DNA of 64,000 nucleotides from Janibacter sp. Soil728 (GTDB taxonomy: Bacteria > Actinomycetota > Actinomycetes > Actinomycetales > Dermatophilaceae). Numbering within the stretch: position 1 is the stretch's first letter; each line of letters opens with the position of its first letter. The notes below the pieces were generated by a model. That model saw nothing but the letters and a program-made list of their open reading frames with translations, made no database searches and was not told the DNA's origin. Location of the stretch: assembly GCF_001428305.1 (NCBI RefSeq), contig NZ_LMRZ01000003.1, positions 258,225-322,224 of the forward strand. Reading direction: 5' to 3'. Made by a program: the position numbers and the translations under genes. This document shows positions 40,380-49,459 of this stretch, in pieces.

Positions 40380-42359
40380 ATGGGCAACCGACTCGCCGAC
40401 AGCCTCTCCCCCTACCTGCGCCAGCACGCCGACAACCCGGTCGACTGGTGGGAGTGGGGCGACGACGCCTTCGCCGAGGCGCGGCGGCGTGATGTGCCGA
40501 TCTTCCTGTCGGTCGGGTACGCCGCCTGCCACTGGTGTCATGTCATGGCGCACGAGAGCTTCGAGGACGAAGGGGTGGCCGCGGCCCTGTCGCAGGGCTG
40601 GGTGAGCATCAAGGTCGACCGTGAGGAGCGGCCCGATGTCGACGCTGTCTACATGCTCGTGACCCAGGCGATGACCGGGCAGGGAGGGTGGCCGATGACG
40701 GTGCTGATCACGCCCGACGGCGAACCCTTCTTCGCCGGGACCTACCTGCCCAAGCCGCAGCTGCTGCAGCTGCTCGACGCGGCCGGCACCGCATGGCGCG
40801 AGGACCGCGAGCGCCTCACCGCGAGCGCGACGAACATCGCCTCCCAGCTGGCCGGCATCGCCGACCCCGGGCGTGGCGCGCCGATCGAGGACGAGCAGGT
40901 GGCGCTGGCGGTGCACTCCCTGCGCAAGACCTTCGACGACGCACGGGCCGGCTTCGGCGGGGCCCCGAAGTTCCCCCCGTCGATGACCCTGGAGCACCTG
41001 CTGCGCCACCACGCGCGCACCGAGGACGCCGACGCGCTCGCCATGGCCGAGCGCACCCTCGAGGCGATGGCGCGAGGTGGGATCCACGACCAGCTCGCGG
41101 GTGGCTTCGCCCGCTACAGCGTCGACGCCGACTGGGTGGTCCCCCACTTCGAGAAGATGCTCTACGACAACACGCTGCTGCTGCGGGTCTACGCGCACTG
41201 GCTCCGGCAGACCGGCTCCGAGCTCGCTGCCCGCGTGTCCGGCTCCACCGCGGACTTCCTGCTCCGGGATCTGCGCACGGCCGAAGGGGGGTTCGCCTCC
41301 GCCCTCGACGCGGACACCCTCGTCGACGGGCACGGCGTCGAGGGGGCCACCTATGTGTGGACACCGGCCCAGCTCGTCGAGGTCCTCGGCGCGGAGGACG
41401 GACGCCGGGCGGCCGAGCTGCTCGAGGTGACGCCGGAGGGGACCTTCGAGGAGGGCGCGTCGACCCTGCAGCTGCTCGCCGACCCCGACGACCCGGCCTG
41501 GTGGGAGGCCGCCCGGGTGCGCCTGCTCGCCGCCCGCGACGAGCGCCCCCAGCCGGCCCGCGACGACAAGGTCGTGACGAGCTGGAACGGCCTGGCCATC
41601 GCCGCACTCGCCGACGCCGGCGTCGTCCTGCAACGACCCGATCTGATCGAGGCCGCCTGTGCCGCAGCGCAGCTCGTGCTCGACACCCACCTGATCGACG
41701 GCCGTCTCCGCCGCACGTCACTTGCCGGACGGGTCGGCGAGGCGCCGGCAGTGCTCGACGACCACGGCAACCTCGCCGAGGGCCTGCTCGCCCTGCACCG
41801 GGCCACCAGCGACACCACCTGGCTCGCGCGCGCCGGCGAGATCATCGACCTGGCCGTCGACGCCTTCCACGACGAGGACGGCTGGCACGACACGGCGCAC
41901 GACGGCGAGGCCCTGATCACCCGGCCTCGCGGTCGCACCGACAATGCCGAGCCGGCAGGTGTCTCCGCGATCGCCGGGGCCCTGCTGACCCACTCCGCAC
42001 TCACCGGCAACACCGCGCACCGCTCTCTCGCAGAGGAAGCCGTCGCGTCCCAGTCGCGGATCATCACCCACGACCCGCGGTTTGCGGGGTGGGGCCTGGC
42101 CGTCGCGGAGTCGATGCTCACCGGACCGCTGCAGGTGGCGATCGTCGGCGAAGGGGAGGACGGCCCCCTTCGTCAGGTGGCGGAGGCGAGCTCCTCGCCC
42201 GGTCTGGTGATCGTGAGCGGGCCACCGGATGCTCCCGGTGAGCCGCTGCTCGCCGACCGTCCGCTCGTGGACGGTCAGCCGGCCGCCTACGTGTGCCGGG
42301 GGTTCGTCTGCGACCGACCGGTCACCGACGCCGAGGCGCTGGCCGCTCAGCTGGCCTGA
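40380..42359 (+). CDS. Thioredoxin-domain protein (DUF255, SPATA20/YyaL family)
   Basis: A 659-aa protein. The N-terminal thioredoxin-like domain opens with NRLADSLSPYLRQHADNPVD and holds the redox motif CHWC (Cys50, Cys53). QGGWPMTVLITPDGEPF and FAGTYLPK follow. The C-terminal two thirds form an (alpha/alpha)6 barrel like N-acylglucosamine 2-epimerases (GGIHDQLAGGFARYSVDADW, VTSWNGLAIAALADAG). Function is unknown despite wide conservation. The ATG at 40380 has GGGGG just upstream. It overlaps the convergent pirin gene by 13 bp. Confidence 0.9.
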   Translation: MGNRLADSLSPYLRQHADNPVDWWEWGDDAFAEARRRDVPIFLSVGYAACHWCHVMAHESFEDEGVAAALSQGWVSIKVDREERPDVDAVYMLVTQAMTGQGGWPMTVLITPDGEPFFAGTYLPKPQLLQLLDAAGTAWREDRERLTASATNIASQLAGIADPGRGAPIEDEQVALAVHSLRKTFDDARAGFGGAPKFPPSMTLEHLLRHHARTEDADALAMAERTLEAMARGGIHDQLAGGFARYSVDADWVVPHFEKMLYDNTLLLRVYAHWLRQTGSELAARVSGSTADFLLRDLRTAEGGFASALDADTLVDGHGVEGATYVWTPAQLVEVLGAEDGRRAAELLEVTPEGTFEEGASTLQLLADPDDPAWWEAARVRLLAARDERPQPARDDKVVTSWNGLAIAALADAGVVLQRPDLIEAACAAAQLVLDTHLIDGRLRRTSLAGRVGEAPAVLDDHGNLAEGLLALHRATSDTTWLARAGEIIDLAVDAFHDEDGWHDTAHDGEALITRPRGRTDNAEPAGVSAIAGALLTHSALTGNTAHRSLAEEAVASQSRIITHDPRFAGWGLAVAESMLTGPLQVAIVGEGEDGPLRQVAEASSSPGLVIVSGPPDAPGEPLLADRPLVDGQPAAYVCRGFVCDRPVTDAEALAAQLA

Positions 42360-43369
42360 TCGCCCGGGTGCTCGGTGCGCCCGTCGCCGTAGGTGGCGAA
42401 GCGTGGGGTCTCGCGCGGGTGCACCGGCGAGCGGCTCTCCCAGCCCCAACCACCGAACTCGGTGCGCTGGTAGTCCTCGAAGGCCTGGACGATCTCTGCC
42501 TGGGTGTTCATGACGAAGGGGCCGTAGCTGGCCACCGGCTCGCCGAGGTCGACGCCCTGCAGGACGAGGACGACCGAAGGGAGGTCACCGGCGGTGATCG
42601 TCGGGGCAGCACCCGAGCCCGGCGCGAAGCCTGACCCGGAGGCGACCGCGACACCGTCGATCTCGACCGGCCCGTCGCCGTGGACGTACAGCATCCGCTG
42701 GGTCTCGGCAGCGCCGGTCGCGGGCAGGGTGATCGAGGCGCCCGGCTCGAGGTCGACGAGCCACACGGCGACGTCAGAGGTCGGGTCGGTCGCCCACGAG
42801 GCGACCGGGGGCGACAGCGGGGCACGACCGTCGTACGTCCCGGCGACGACGGTCACCCGGGCGCCGTCCTGCTCGACGACCGGGATGTCCTCGTGCCAGA
42901 GCATGAGGAACTCGGGGTCCACGCCCTTGCTGCGTGCCGGGAGGTTGAGCCAGATCTGGTACAGCTCGAAGGGGTTGTCCGCGTCCTGCTCCAGGAGCGG
43001 AAACATCTCGGAGTGGCTCACTCCCTTGCCGGCGGTCACCCACTGCACGTCGCCTCCGCCGAAGCGGGCCGTCGCGCCGGTCGAGTCTGCGTGGTCGACG
43101 ACCCCGCGACGCACCAGCGTGATCGTCTCGAAGCCGCGGTGCGGGTGCGCGGGGAAGCCCGGGACCTGCTCACCGTGGTACATGTTCCACCCCGACGGGT
43201 TGCCGAAGTCCTGCCCGATCGGACGATCCGAGATGCCCTGCGCCGGGCCCATGTCGGCGTTGCCGCGCGGGTAGGCGTCGAGGTGGTGCACCGCGAAGAT
43301 GAAGGGGCCGACGCCACGCCATGGGTGGCCGAGGTCGACGACGGTGCCGGTGGACGTGCTGACGCTCAT
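42347..43369 (-). CDS. Pirin family protein
   Basis: A 340-aa double-cupin protein. The metal-binding residues are in PAHPHRGFETIT (His75, His77) and GKGVSHSEMF (His and Glu), and WLNLPARSKGVDPEF is a second family block. Some bacterial pirins have quercetin dioxygenase activity; others act in redox sensing. GAGGAG precedes the ATG. Monocistronic as far as can be seen. Confidence 0.9.
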   Translation of the reverse strand: MSVSTSTGTVVDLGHPWRGVGPFIFAVHHLDAYPRGNADMGPAQGISDRPIGQDFGNPSGWNMYHGEQVPGFPAHPHRGFETITLVRRGVVDHADSTGATARFGGGDVQWVTAGKGVSHSEMFPLLEQDADNPFELYQIWLNLPARSKGVDPEFLMLWHEDIPVVEQDGARVTVVAGTYDGRAPLSPPVASWATDPTSDVAVWLVDLEPGASITLPATGAAETQRMLYVHGDGPVEIDGVAVASGSGFAPGSGAAPTITAGDLPSVVLVLQGVDLGEPVASYGPFVMNTQAEIVQAFEDYQRTEFGGWGWESRSPVHPRETPRFATYGDGRTEHPGDQAS

Positions 43370-43437
43370 GGGTGCTCCTCGACGTGCGGGTGGTGTACCC
43401 GGTCAACGCTGGCGGGACCGCGGATATTGCCCCGCGG

Positions 43438-44103
43438 TCATCGTCCCGGGACGACGACGCCGTGCTCGTAGGCGAAGACGACCGCCTGGGCCCGGTCGCG
43501 CAGGGCCAGCTTGGCGAAGACGCGTGACACGTGGGTCTTGACCGTCTGCTCGGCGAGGAAGAGCTCGCCGGCGATCTCGGCGTTGGACAGCCCGGCCGCG
43601 ACGAGCCCGAGGACCTCGTGCTCGCGGGCAGTGAGCTGCTCGAGCCGGGGTGATCGGCGGGGCACGGTGCCGCGACGGCGGGTGGACTCCTCGATCAGCC
43701 GCCGGGTGATGCTCGGGGCCAGCAGCTGGTCCCCGGCCGCGACGACACGGACCGCGCGGACCAGCTCCTCGGCGGGCGCGTCCTTGAGCATGAATCCGCT
43801 CGCCCCCAGACGCAGCGCCTCGTAGACGTAGTCGTCGACGTCGAAGGTCGTGAGCATGAGGACCCGCGGACGTGTGGGGCTCGGCGAGGACAGGATCGTC
43901 GCAGCCGCCTCGAGTCCGTTGACCTCCGGCATGCGCACGTCCATGAGGACGACGTCGGGTGCCAGTCGGGCGACCTCGGCCACCCCGCGGGCACCGTCGG
44001 CGGCCTCACCGACCACCGAGATGTCGTGCTGGGCGTCGAGCAGCGCGCCGAAGCCCTGCCGCACCATCGCCTGGTCGTCGACGATGACCACCGAGATCGT
44101 CAT
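43438..44103 (-). CDS. NarL/LuxR-family response regulator
   Basis: A 221-aa regulator. The receiver domain has the acidic pair VDDQ, phospho-acceptor Asp near residue 54 in VVLMDVRMPEVNG, and the conserved Lys in FMLKDAP. The LuxR-type HTH is LTAREHEVLGLVAAGLSNAEIAGELFLAEQTVKTHV. It starts 4 bp after the stop of the histidine kinase, so they form a two-component operon. Target genes are unknown; the divergent fusion-hydrolase gene at 45505 is a candidate. Confidence 0.93.
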   Translation of the reverse strand: MTISVVIVDDQAMVRQGFGALLDAQHDISVVGEAADGARGVAEVARLAPDVVLMDVRMPEVNGLEAAATILSSPSPTRPRVLMLTTFDVDDYVYEALRLGASGFMLKDAPAEELVRAVRVVAAGDQLLAPSITRRLIEESTRRRGTVPRRSPRLEQLTAREHEVLGLVAAGLSNAEIAGELFLAEQTVKTHVSRVFAKLALRDRAQAVVFAYEHGVVVPGR

Positions 44104-44107
44104 GCGG

Positions 44108-45340
44108 CTACTCTCCCAGCCGCGGTCGGTCGGCGAGCGGCACGCTCGCGGTCACCGCGAAGCCACCCGCGGCGGTCGGCCCGGCGGTGAGGGTGCCACC
44201 GACTGCCTCCACCCGGGTGCGCATGCCCGGGATACCTTGTCCGCCACCCCGCTCCGTGCTGCCCTCCGAGGACGAAGGGGAGGTCGCCACCGTGAGCAGG
44301 GCACCCTCGGGAGCGTCGGCAGGGTGGACGCGCACGAGGTCGACCCGCACGGCGGCGCCGGGCGAGTGCCGGCTGGCGTTGGCGAGCGACTCCTGGACCA
44401 CGCGGTGCAGGACGAGCCCGGTGCCCGGCGGGCAGTCCTCGGGGGGCAGACCGAGGTGCCACGAGAGGTCCACGCCCGCGGAGCGGGAGGACTCGAGCAG
44501 AGCGGGCAGGTCCGCGAGGGTGGGCTGAGGTGCGGTCTGCACGGGCGCTCCCTCCTCGCGGAGCACCCCGAGCACGCCCCGGACCTCCTGAAGCGCGGCC
44601 CGGGCCGACGCCTCGATGGCGACGAACTCTCCCTTCGCCTCCGGAGTGAGGTCGGCGACGCGGTAGGGGGCGGTCTGCGCCTGCACGACGACCATCGACA
44701 TGTGGTGGGCCACGACGTCGTGGAGCTCGCGGGCGATGCGGCTGCGCTCCTCGACGACGGCTCGACGGGCTCGCTCGACCTCGGTCTCCTCCTCCTGCAC
44801 CGCCAGCGCTCGGCGGGAGAGGACGAGCCAGCGGGCGAGCAGGCCGAAGGCGACGATGATCGCGGCGCCGAGCGCCCACGGCTTCATGCCGTCGGGCATC
44901 GCGACGAGGAAGAGCAGGACCGAACCCGCGAGGACCGCGGCGACCAGGCGCAGCTGCGCGTACATCGCGGCGACGAGGATCGCTGCGAGCAGGACGAGGA
45001 AGTGCACGACCGGCCACGGCATGGGCGCATCGGCCAGGCGAGGCAGCGGGACCCACACGAGGGCTCCGACCGCGCTCACCGCCCACGCGACGAAGGGGGC
45101 CCGCCGCATGATGAGCAGCGGCGCCACCGACATCGCCGCGAGGACCGGCATGACCGAGGCGGTGACGGCGTGGCTCTGCGAGATCGTCGACCACCCGATG
45201 ACGAACATCAGGAGGGCCAGCAGGGCCGTCACGACGTCGGGGTGCGACCCGGCCCCCTGCGTCAGCCATCGCGCGCCTCGGGCGCTCGCCCCCAGGGCGC
45301 GCCCCAGCCGCGGTCGAGGCGGTCGCGGGGTCCTGGGCAT
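44108..45340 (-). CDS. Sensor histidine kinase (HisKA_3, NarL-partner type)
   Basis: A 410-aa kinase with about five transmembrane helices (residues 38-165), a linker helix, a HisKA_3 dimerisation domain with phospho-histidine in RELHDVVAHHMS (near 208) and a HATPase domain (VVQESLANASRHSPGA; GGGQGIPGMRTRVEAVGG). Without an extracellular domain it likely senses membrane events. The ATG at 45340 is chosen because TAGCCT lies seven bases upstream (leaderless); an ATG at 45379 is possible. Confidence 0.9.
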   Translation of the reverse strand: MPRTPRPPRPRLGRALGASARGARWLTQGAGSHPDVVTALLALLMFVIGWSTISQSHAVTASVMPVLAAMSVAPLLIMRRAPFVAWAVSAVGALVWVPLPRLADAPMPWPVVHFLVLLAAILVAAMYAQLRLVAAVLAGSVLLFLVAMPDGMKPWALGAAIIVAFGLLARWLVLSRRALAVQEEETEVERARRAVVEERSRIARELHDVVAHHMSMVVVQAQTAPYRVADLTPEAKGEFVAIEASARAALQEVRGVLGVLREEGAPVQTAPQPTLADLPALLESSRSAGVDLSWHLGLPPEDCPPGTGLVLHRVVQESLANASRHSPGAAVRVDLVRVHPADAPEGALLTVATSPSSSEGSTERGGGQGIPGMRTRVEAVGGTLTAGPTAAGGFAVTASVPLADRPRLGE

Positions 45341-45353
45341 GGGACTCAGGCTA
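45341..45353 (-). promoter_or_regulatory. Leaderless -10 box of the two-component operon
   Basis: Complement of 45348-45353 is TAGCCT, seven bases before ATG 45340; no Shine-Dalgarno sequence. Confidence 0.45.
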
Positions 45354-45504
45354 CGGACCGGCGGGTGCGGCGTCGTCATACTCGGGAGCCATCCGCGCTC
45401 ACCCCGGGGTAGGGCCCAAGGCGCTGCGCCACCCGTGGCGGGCACGTCAGGACCGCTCCGAGGGGTGATGCGGCTCGCGGTGGCCGACGGCGAGCTTCGG
45501 TCCC

Positions 45505-47352
45505 ATGACCACGGCACTCACCCGAACCGCCCTGCTGACCCTGCTCGCCGCCCTGCTCTGGGCGGCCCTCGTGGTGGCCGGCCGTCCGCCGGCTGCGGTG
45601 CCCGACCCCGGGTCGAGCGCGGCGGTCGCGGCGCTGACGAGCGGCTCGGCGGCCCGGGCTGCCGGCGCCGTGCCGGCGGACTTCGTCGCGGACCTCGGGT
45701 ACGTCCCTCGGCTCGAGGGCCGGCGACTGGTCAACCCGGCAGGGTCCTGCTCCTCGCCCGTGCCGCTGCCGGCGGAGTTCGACGGCCCGTGCCGGCAGCA
45801 CGACCTGGGGTACGACCTGCTGCGGCACGCCGCCCACAAGGGTGGCGCCCTGCCCACTGCGGCCCGACAGCACCTCGATGCGCACCTCACGGCGTCGGCT
45901 CGTGCGTCCTGCGCTGCCCGACAAGGGATCTCACACGGGTGGTGCTCGGCGTGGGCCGACATCGCCGGGTTCTTCGTCCGGGTCAACTCGGTGCGGCAGC
46001 ACGACTCAGCTCCGCTGCCGGAGGACGCGGTCTCGAGGGGCGCGATGGTGGCCGGGTCATCGACGCTCGTCGGGGGTGCGGGCACCGTCGTGCTCGGTGG
46101 GGTGCGACTGCGGCGCAGGATCGACCGGTCGCGGCTGGCGGCACGGGTGCGGGGCTGGCTGGCCCGGTGGCCCCTCCCCGTCCCTCGGGTCTCCGGTGCC
46201 GCGGCTGCGGTGACCGGCCTCGCGCTCAGCATCTCGCCGAGCCACCTCGCGCACGGACCCGTCCTGCAGGGCGGGCTGACCGCGGTCTGCGTCGGTGCCA
46301 GCGTGCTCGTGGTGGGTGCACTGCGACCGCGCGTCCCACGCCTGGCCGACAAGGCACGGGTCCGGGCGCTCACGGGCGTCGCGGCGGGCGCGATGGGCAC
46401 CCTCGCGTGGGCCCAGCCCGCGCTGAGCGCCCGGCGCATGGCCATCGGGATGCCACCCACCGACGTGACCTGGTGGGCGACGGTGGGCGCCGTGGTGGGG
46501 GCTGCGTGGCTGGCGGTCCGCTCCCTTCGCTGGGGGTGGTCACGGCGGAGCACCGCGTGGCGCCCGGCCGCGGTCGTCGCGATCGGATCGATGGCGGTCT
46601 TCTCCGGCGGGCCGGTGCACGGTGCGGTCACCGCGCCGGAGGACCGGGTGCTGCTGCAGCCCTCCCCCGTCGGCGCCGTGCGGACCTACGCCGAGATGCG
46701 GGAAGGGGAGGTCCCGGCCGACCGGGCGGAGCGCGCCGCCGACGACCTGGTCCGGTCGGGCGGGCTGGAGCGGGATCACGTCGTCATCGCGGTCCCGACA
46801 GGATCGGGGTGGATCAACCCGCAGGTCGTGGCGGGACTGGAGGAGCGCTTCGGCTCGCAGGTGGCGACGGTGGGCATGCAGTACGACGACGCGCCGAGCT
46901 GGGTCTCCTACCTCGTGCGCCGGGACGAGGCCGTGACGGGGACGCGAGAGGTCTTCGATGCGGTCACCGACCGGGTGCGGACGCTGCCGGCGAGCCGGCG
47001 ACCCCAGGTGCACGTCTACGGGGAGAGCCTGGGCGCAACAGCCGGCCAGGCGATCTTCGGTGGACCCGGCACCCGCCGGGCTCGTGAGGTCTGCTCCGTG
47101 CTGTGGACGGGCCCACCCGGTGGTCACCGGGTGGGCCTGCCCCGCGAGGCCGCGGTGGTCAACGACGACGACCCCGTCGTGCACGCCGCGCCGCGCGACC
47201 TGCTGCTGCCGCCCGGCGACGACCGGCCGTGGCTCCCGGTGGTCGGTGCAGTGCACAGCGCGGCCGACCTCGTGGGGTCTCTCGACGTGCCCGAGGGCAG
47301 CGGTCACCGCTACGGGTCCGGCGCAGCAGATCGGCTGGCCACGTGCCCCTAG
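45505..47352 (+). CDS. Phospholipase A2 domain - membrane domain - alpha/beta-hydrolase fusion
   Basis: A 615-aa protein with an unusual architecture. Residues 1-26 are a signal peptide or anchor. Residues about 58-155 resemble prokaryotic secreted phospholipase A2 (PF09056 type): FVADLGYVPRLEGRRL, the catalytic dyad in CRQHDLGYD (His99, Asp100) and paired cysteines. Residues about 175-370 contain several transmembrane helices. Residues about 380-610 match the Abhydrolase_9 family (PF10081): VVIAVPTGSGWINPQVVAGL, WVSYLVRRDEA, nucleophile elbow YGESLG (Ser near 508), and a late VHSAADL histidine. Two lipid-type hydrolases on one membrane scaffold suggests phospholipid turnover at the outer face. 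Start ATG 45505; it overlaps the convergent phosphatase by 4 bp. Confidence 0.8.
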   Translation: MTTALTRTALLTLLAALLWAALVVAGRPPAAVPDPGSSAAVAALTSGSAARAAGAVPADFVADLGYVPRLEGRRLVNPAGSCSSPVPLPAEFDGPCRQHDLGYDLLRHAAHKGGALPTAARQHLDAHLTASARASCAARQGISHGWCSAWADIAGFFVRVNSVRQHDSAPLPEDAVSRGAMVAGSSTLVGGAGTVVLGGVRLRRRIDRSRLAARVRGWLARWPLPVPRVSGAAAAVTGLALSISPSHLAHGPVLQGGLTAVCVGASVLVVGALRPRVPRLADKARVRALTGVAAGAMGTLAWAQPALSARRMAIGMPPTDVTWWATVGAVVGAAWLAVRSLRWGWSRRSTAWRPAAVVAIGSMAVFSGGPVHGAVTAPEDRVLLQPSPVGAVRTYAEMREGEVPADRAERAADDLVRSGGLERDHVVIAVPTGSGWINPQVVAGLEERFGSQVATVGMQYDDAPSWVSYLVRRDEAVTGTREVFDAVTDRVRTLPASRRPQVHVYGESLGATAGQAIFGGPGTRRAREVCSVLWTGPPGGHRVGLPREAAVVNDDDPVVHAAPRDLLLPPGDDRPWLPVVGAVHSAADLVGSLDVPEGSGHRYGSGAADRLATCP

Positions 47353-47951
47353 TCGACGACGGAGTGCGTGGTGATCGAGCCCGGGGCGATCGGCTCGTCC
47401 CAGTCGATGTCCCGGTGCGAGGTGGAGCGCAGCCACGCCAGGGCCGCCCGGATCGTGTGCTCGTGGCTCACGACGATCAGGTGCTCGGGCTGCTCGATGA
47501 GTGCGGGGGCGAACCACTCACCGACGCGCTCGAAGACGTCCTGCATCGACTCACCACCGCCCCAGCGCACCTCGCTGATGTGCGCGTCATCCGGCACCGA
47601 CTGCGCGCGCAGGGCATCCGACCGCTCCCCCTCCAGCTCACCGAGGGCCTGCTCCCGCAGACCCGCCTCATGTCGCACCGAGGCACTCCACCGCAGAGGG
47701 CGCAGTGCGACGGAGACGATCTCGGCGGTCTGCAGGGCTCGCATCAGGTCGCTGGTCCACAGGTCGAGGGCGTGCTCGCGCCGTGGTGGTCCGACGAGGG
47801 CGCTCAGGGCGAGGCCGGCGCGCGCGGCCTGGGCCCGGCCCTCGTCGGTGAGCACTGCCTGGTTGGGCCCCCGGTGGGCACCCTGGACGAGCCCGTCACG
47901 GTTCCACGTCGACTCCCCGTGACGGATGAGGTGCACGTGTGTCGGACTCAC
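47349..47951 (-). CDS. Histidine phosphatase, possible CobC-like
   Basis: A 200-aa protein with LIRHGESTWNRDGLVQG (catalytic His), TSDLMRALQTAEIV, glutamate in REQALGELEGE, and VVSHEHTIRAAL. The family includes alpha-ribazole phosphatase (CobC) and fructose bisphosphatase-like enzymes. Being back to back with cobQ supports a role in the lower-ligand pathway, but family members are too promiscuous to decide. The GTG at 47951 was chosen because TAGCGT lies seven bases upstream. Confidence 0.8.
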   Translation of the reverse strand: MSPTHVHLIRHGESTWNRDGLVQGAHRGPNQAVLTDEGRAQAARAGLALSALVGPPRREHALDLWTSDLMRALQTAEIVSVALRPLRWSASVRHEAGLREQALGELEGERSDALRAQSVPDDAHISEVRWGGGESMQDVFERVGEWFAPALIEQPEHLIVVSHEHTIRAALAWLRSTSHRDIDWDEPIAPGSITTHSVVD

Positions 47952-47989
47952 GGGGCCCACGCTATCGGCGAACCGTAGAGTGGCGGCTC
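47952..47989. promoter_or_regulatory. Divergent leaderless promoter pair of the phosphatase and cobQ
   Basis: In 38 bp there are TAGCGT on the minus strand (complement of 47959-47964, 7 nt from GTG 47951) and TAGAGT on the plus strand (47976-47981, 8 nt from GTG 47990). No riboswitch or Shine-Dalgarno sequence fits in this space. Confidence 0.5.
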
Positions 47990-49459
47990 GTGAGCGGACT
48001 GCTGATCACCGGAACCTCCTCCGACGCGGGCAAGTCGCTCGTCGTGACGGGGCTGTGCCGCGTGATCGCCCGTCGCGGGATCTCGGTGGCGCCGTACAAG
48101 GCGCAGAACATGTCCAACCACTCGATGGTCTGCCGTGACGGCTCCGAGATCGGGCGCGCGCAGTACCTGCAGGCGCAGGCCGCTGGTGTCGAGGCGACCT
48201 CCGCGATGAACCCCGTGCTGCTCAAGCCGGGCAGCGACCGGCGCGCGCACGTCGTCGTGCGCGGGCGACCGGCCGGTGAGCTGATGGCGGGCGAGTACGC
48301 GACCGGACGCCGGCACCTGGCCGAAGCGGCCTTCGCCGCCTACGAGGAGCTGGCCGCTCAGCACGAGGTGATCGTCTGCGAGGGTGCCGGGTCCCCCGCG
48401 GAGATCAACCTGCGCGCGGGTGACTACGTCAACCTCGGTCTGGCTCAGCGCTTTTCGCTGCCCACCGTGCTCGTGGGCGACATCGACCGCGGGGGTGTGC
48501 TCGCCGCGCTCTACGGCACGTGGGCGCTCGTCTCGGACGAGGACCGGCCGTTGCTGCGCGCCTACCTGATCAACAAGTTCCGCGGCGACGCGTCGGTGCT
48601 CGACCCCGGACTGGACGAGATCACCCGGCGCACCGGGATGCCGTCGCTGGGGGTGCTGCCGTGGCTGCAGGACGTGTGGCTGGACTCGGAGGACTCGCTG
48701 TCGATGGGGGCCTGGGGCGACGGCGCGGACGGAGTCCCCGAGGACCGGCGGCTCTCGGTCGCGGTCGTCCGGCTGCCGCGCACGTCCAACGGGACCGATG
48801 TCGATGCCCTCGCCGCCGAGCCGGGGGTGGACGTGCGGGTCACGGTCGACGCCGACCACGCGCGTGAGGCCGACCTGCTGGTCCTGCCGGGGTCGCGCGC
48901 CACGACCTCCGATCTCGACTGGTTGCGACGGACCGGGCTCGCGGACGTCGTGCTCGACCGGGCCCGGCGCGGCGCCCCGGTGCTCGGGATCTGTGGTGGC
49001 TACCAGATGCTCCTCGACGAGATCGTCGACGACGGGGTCGAAGGGAGCGAGACCTCCGCTGGTGCAACGGTGCCGGGGCTGGGGCTGCTGCCGGGACGCG
49101 TCGTCTTCCACGAGGACAAGGTGCTTGATCGGCCGAGTGGGACCTGGCGCGGCCACGACGTCGAGGGCTACGAGATCCACCACGGAGTCGTCGAGCCGAG
49201 CGGCGGCGAAGACTTCCCGGGTGGGCACGCCGTCGGCGCCGTCCGCGGGTCGATCTGGCACGGCACCCTGGAGTGCGACGACTACCGGCGGGCACTGCTC
49301 GCCGACGTGGCGAGCGCCTCGGGGGCGAGGTGGTCTGCAGAGCCGGGGGCGGCCCCCTTCGCCGCACGTCGTGAAGGCATGATCGACACCCTCGCCGATG
49401 CCCTCGAGACCCATGTCGACGTCGACGCCATCATCACCCTCGCGAAGGAATCCCGTTGA
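47990..49459 (+). CDS. cobQ: Cobyric acid synthase
   Basis: A 489-aa amidotransferase that amidates four peripheral carboxylates of adenosylcobyrinic acid a,c-diamide. The N-terminal domain has the P-loop-like GTSSDAGKSLVVTGLCR, KAQNMSNHS and VCEGAGSPAEINL; the glutamine amidotransferase domain has catalytic Cys in VLGICGGYQMLL and the late EGYEIHHG. GTG start at 47990 from a leaderless -10 box. First gene of the operon with cobF and an unknown gene. Confidence 0.96.
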   Translation: MSGLLITGTSSDAGKSLVVTGLCRVIARRGISVAPYKAQNMSNHSMVCRDGSEIGRAQYLQAQAAGVEATSAMNPVLLKPGSDRRAHVVVRGRPAGELMAGEYATGRRHLAEAAFAAYEELAAQHEVIVCEGAGSPAEINLRAGDYVNLGLAQRFSLPTVLVGDIDRGGVLAALYGTWALVSDEDRPLLRAYLINKFRGDASVLDPGLDEITRRTGMPSLGVLPWLQDVWLDSEDSLSMGAWGDGADGVPEDRRLSVAVVRLPRTSNGTDVDALAAEPGVDVRVTVDADHAREADLLVLPGSRATTSDLDWLRRTGLADVVLDRARRGAPVLGICGGYQMLLDEIVDDGVEGSETSAGATVPGLGLLPGRVVFHEDKVLDRPSGTWRGHDVEGYEIHHGVVEPSGGEDFPGGHAVGAVRGSIWHGTLECDDYRRALLADVASASGARWSAEPGAAPFAARREGMIDTLADALETHVDVDAIITLAKESR

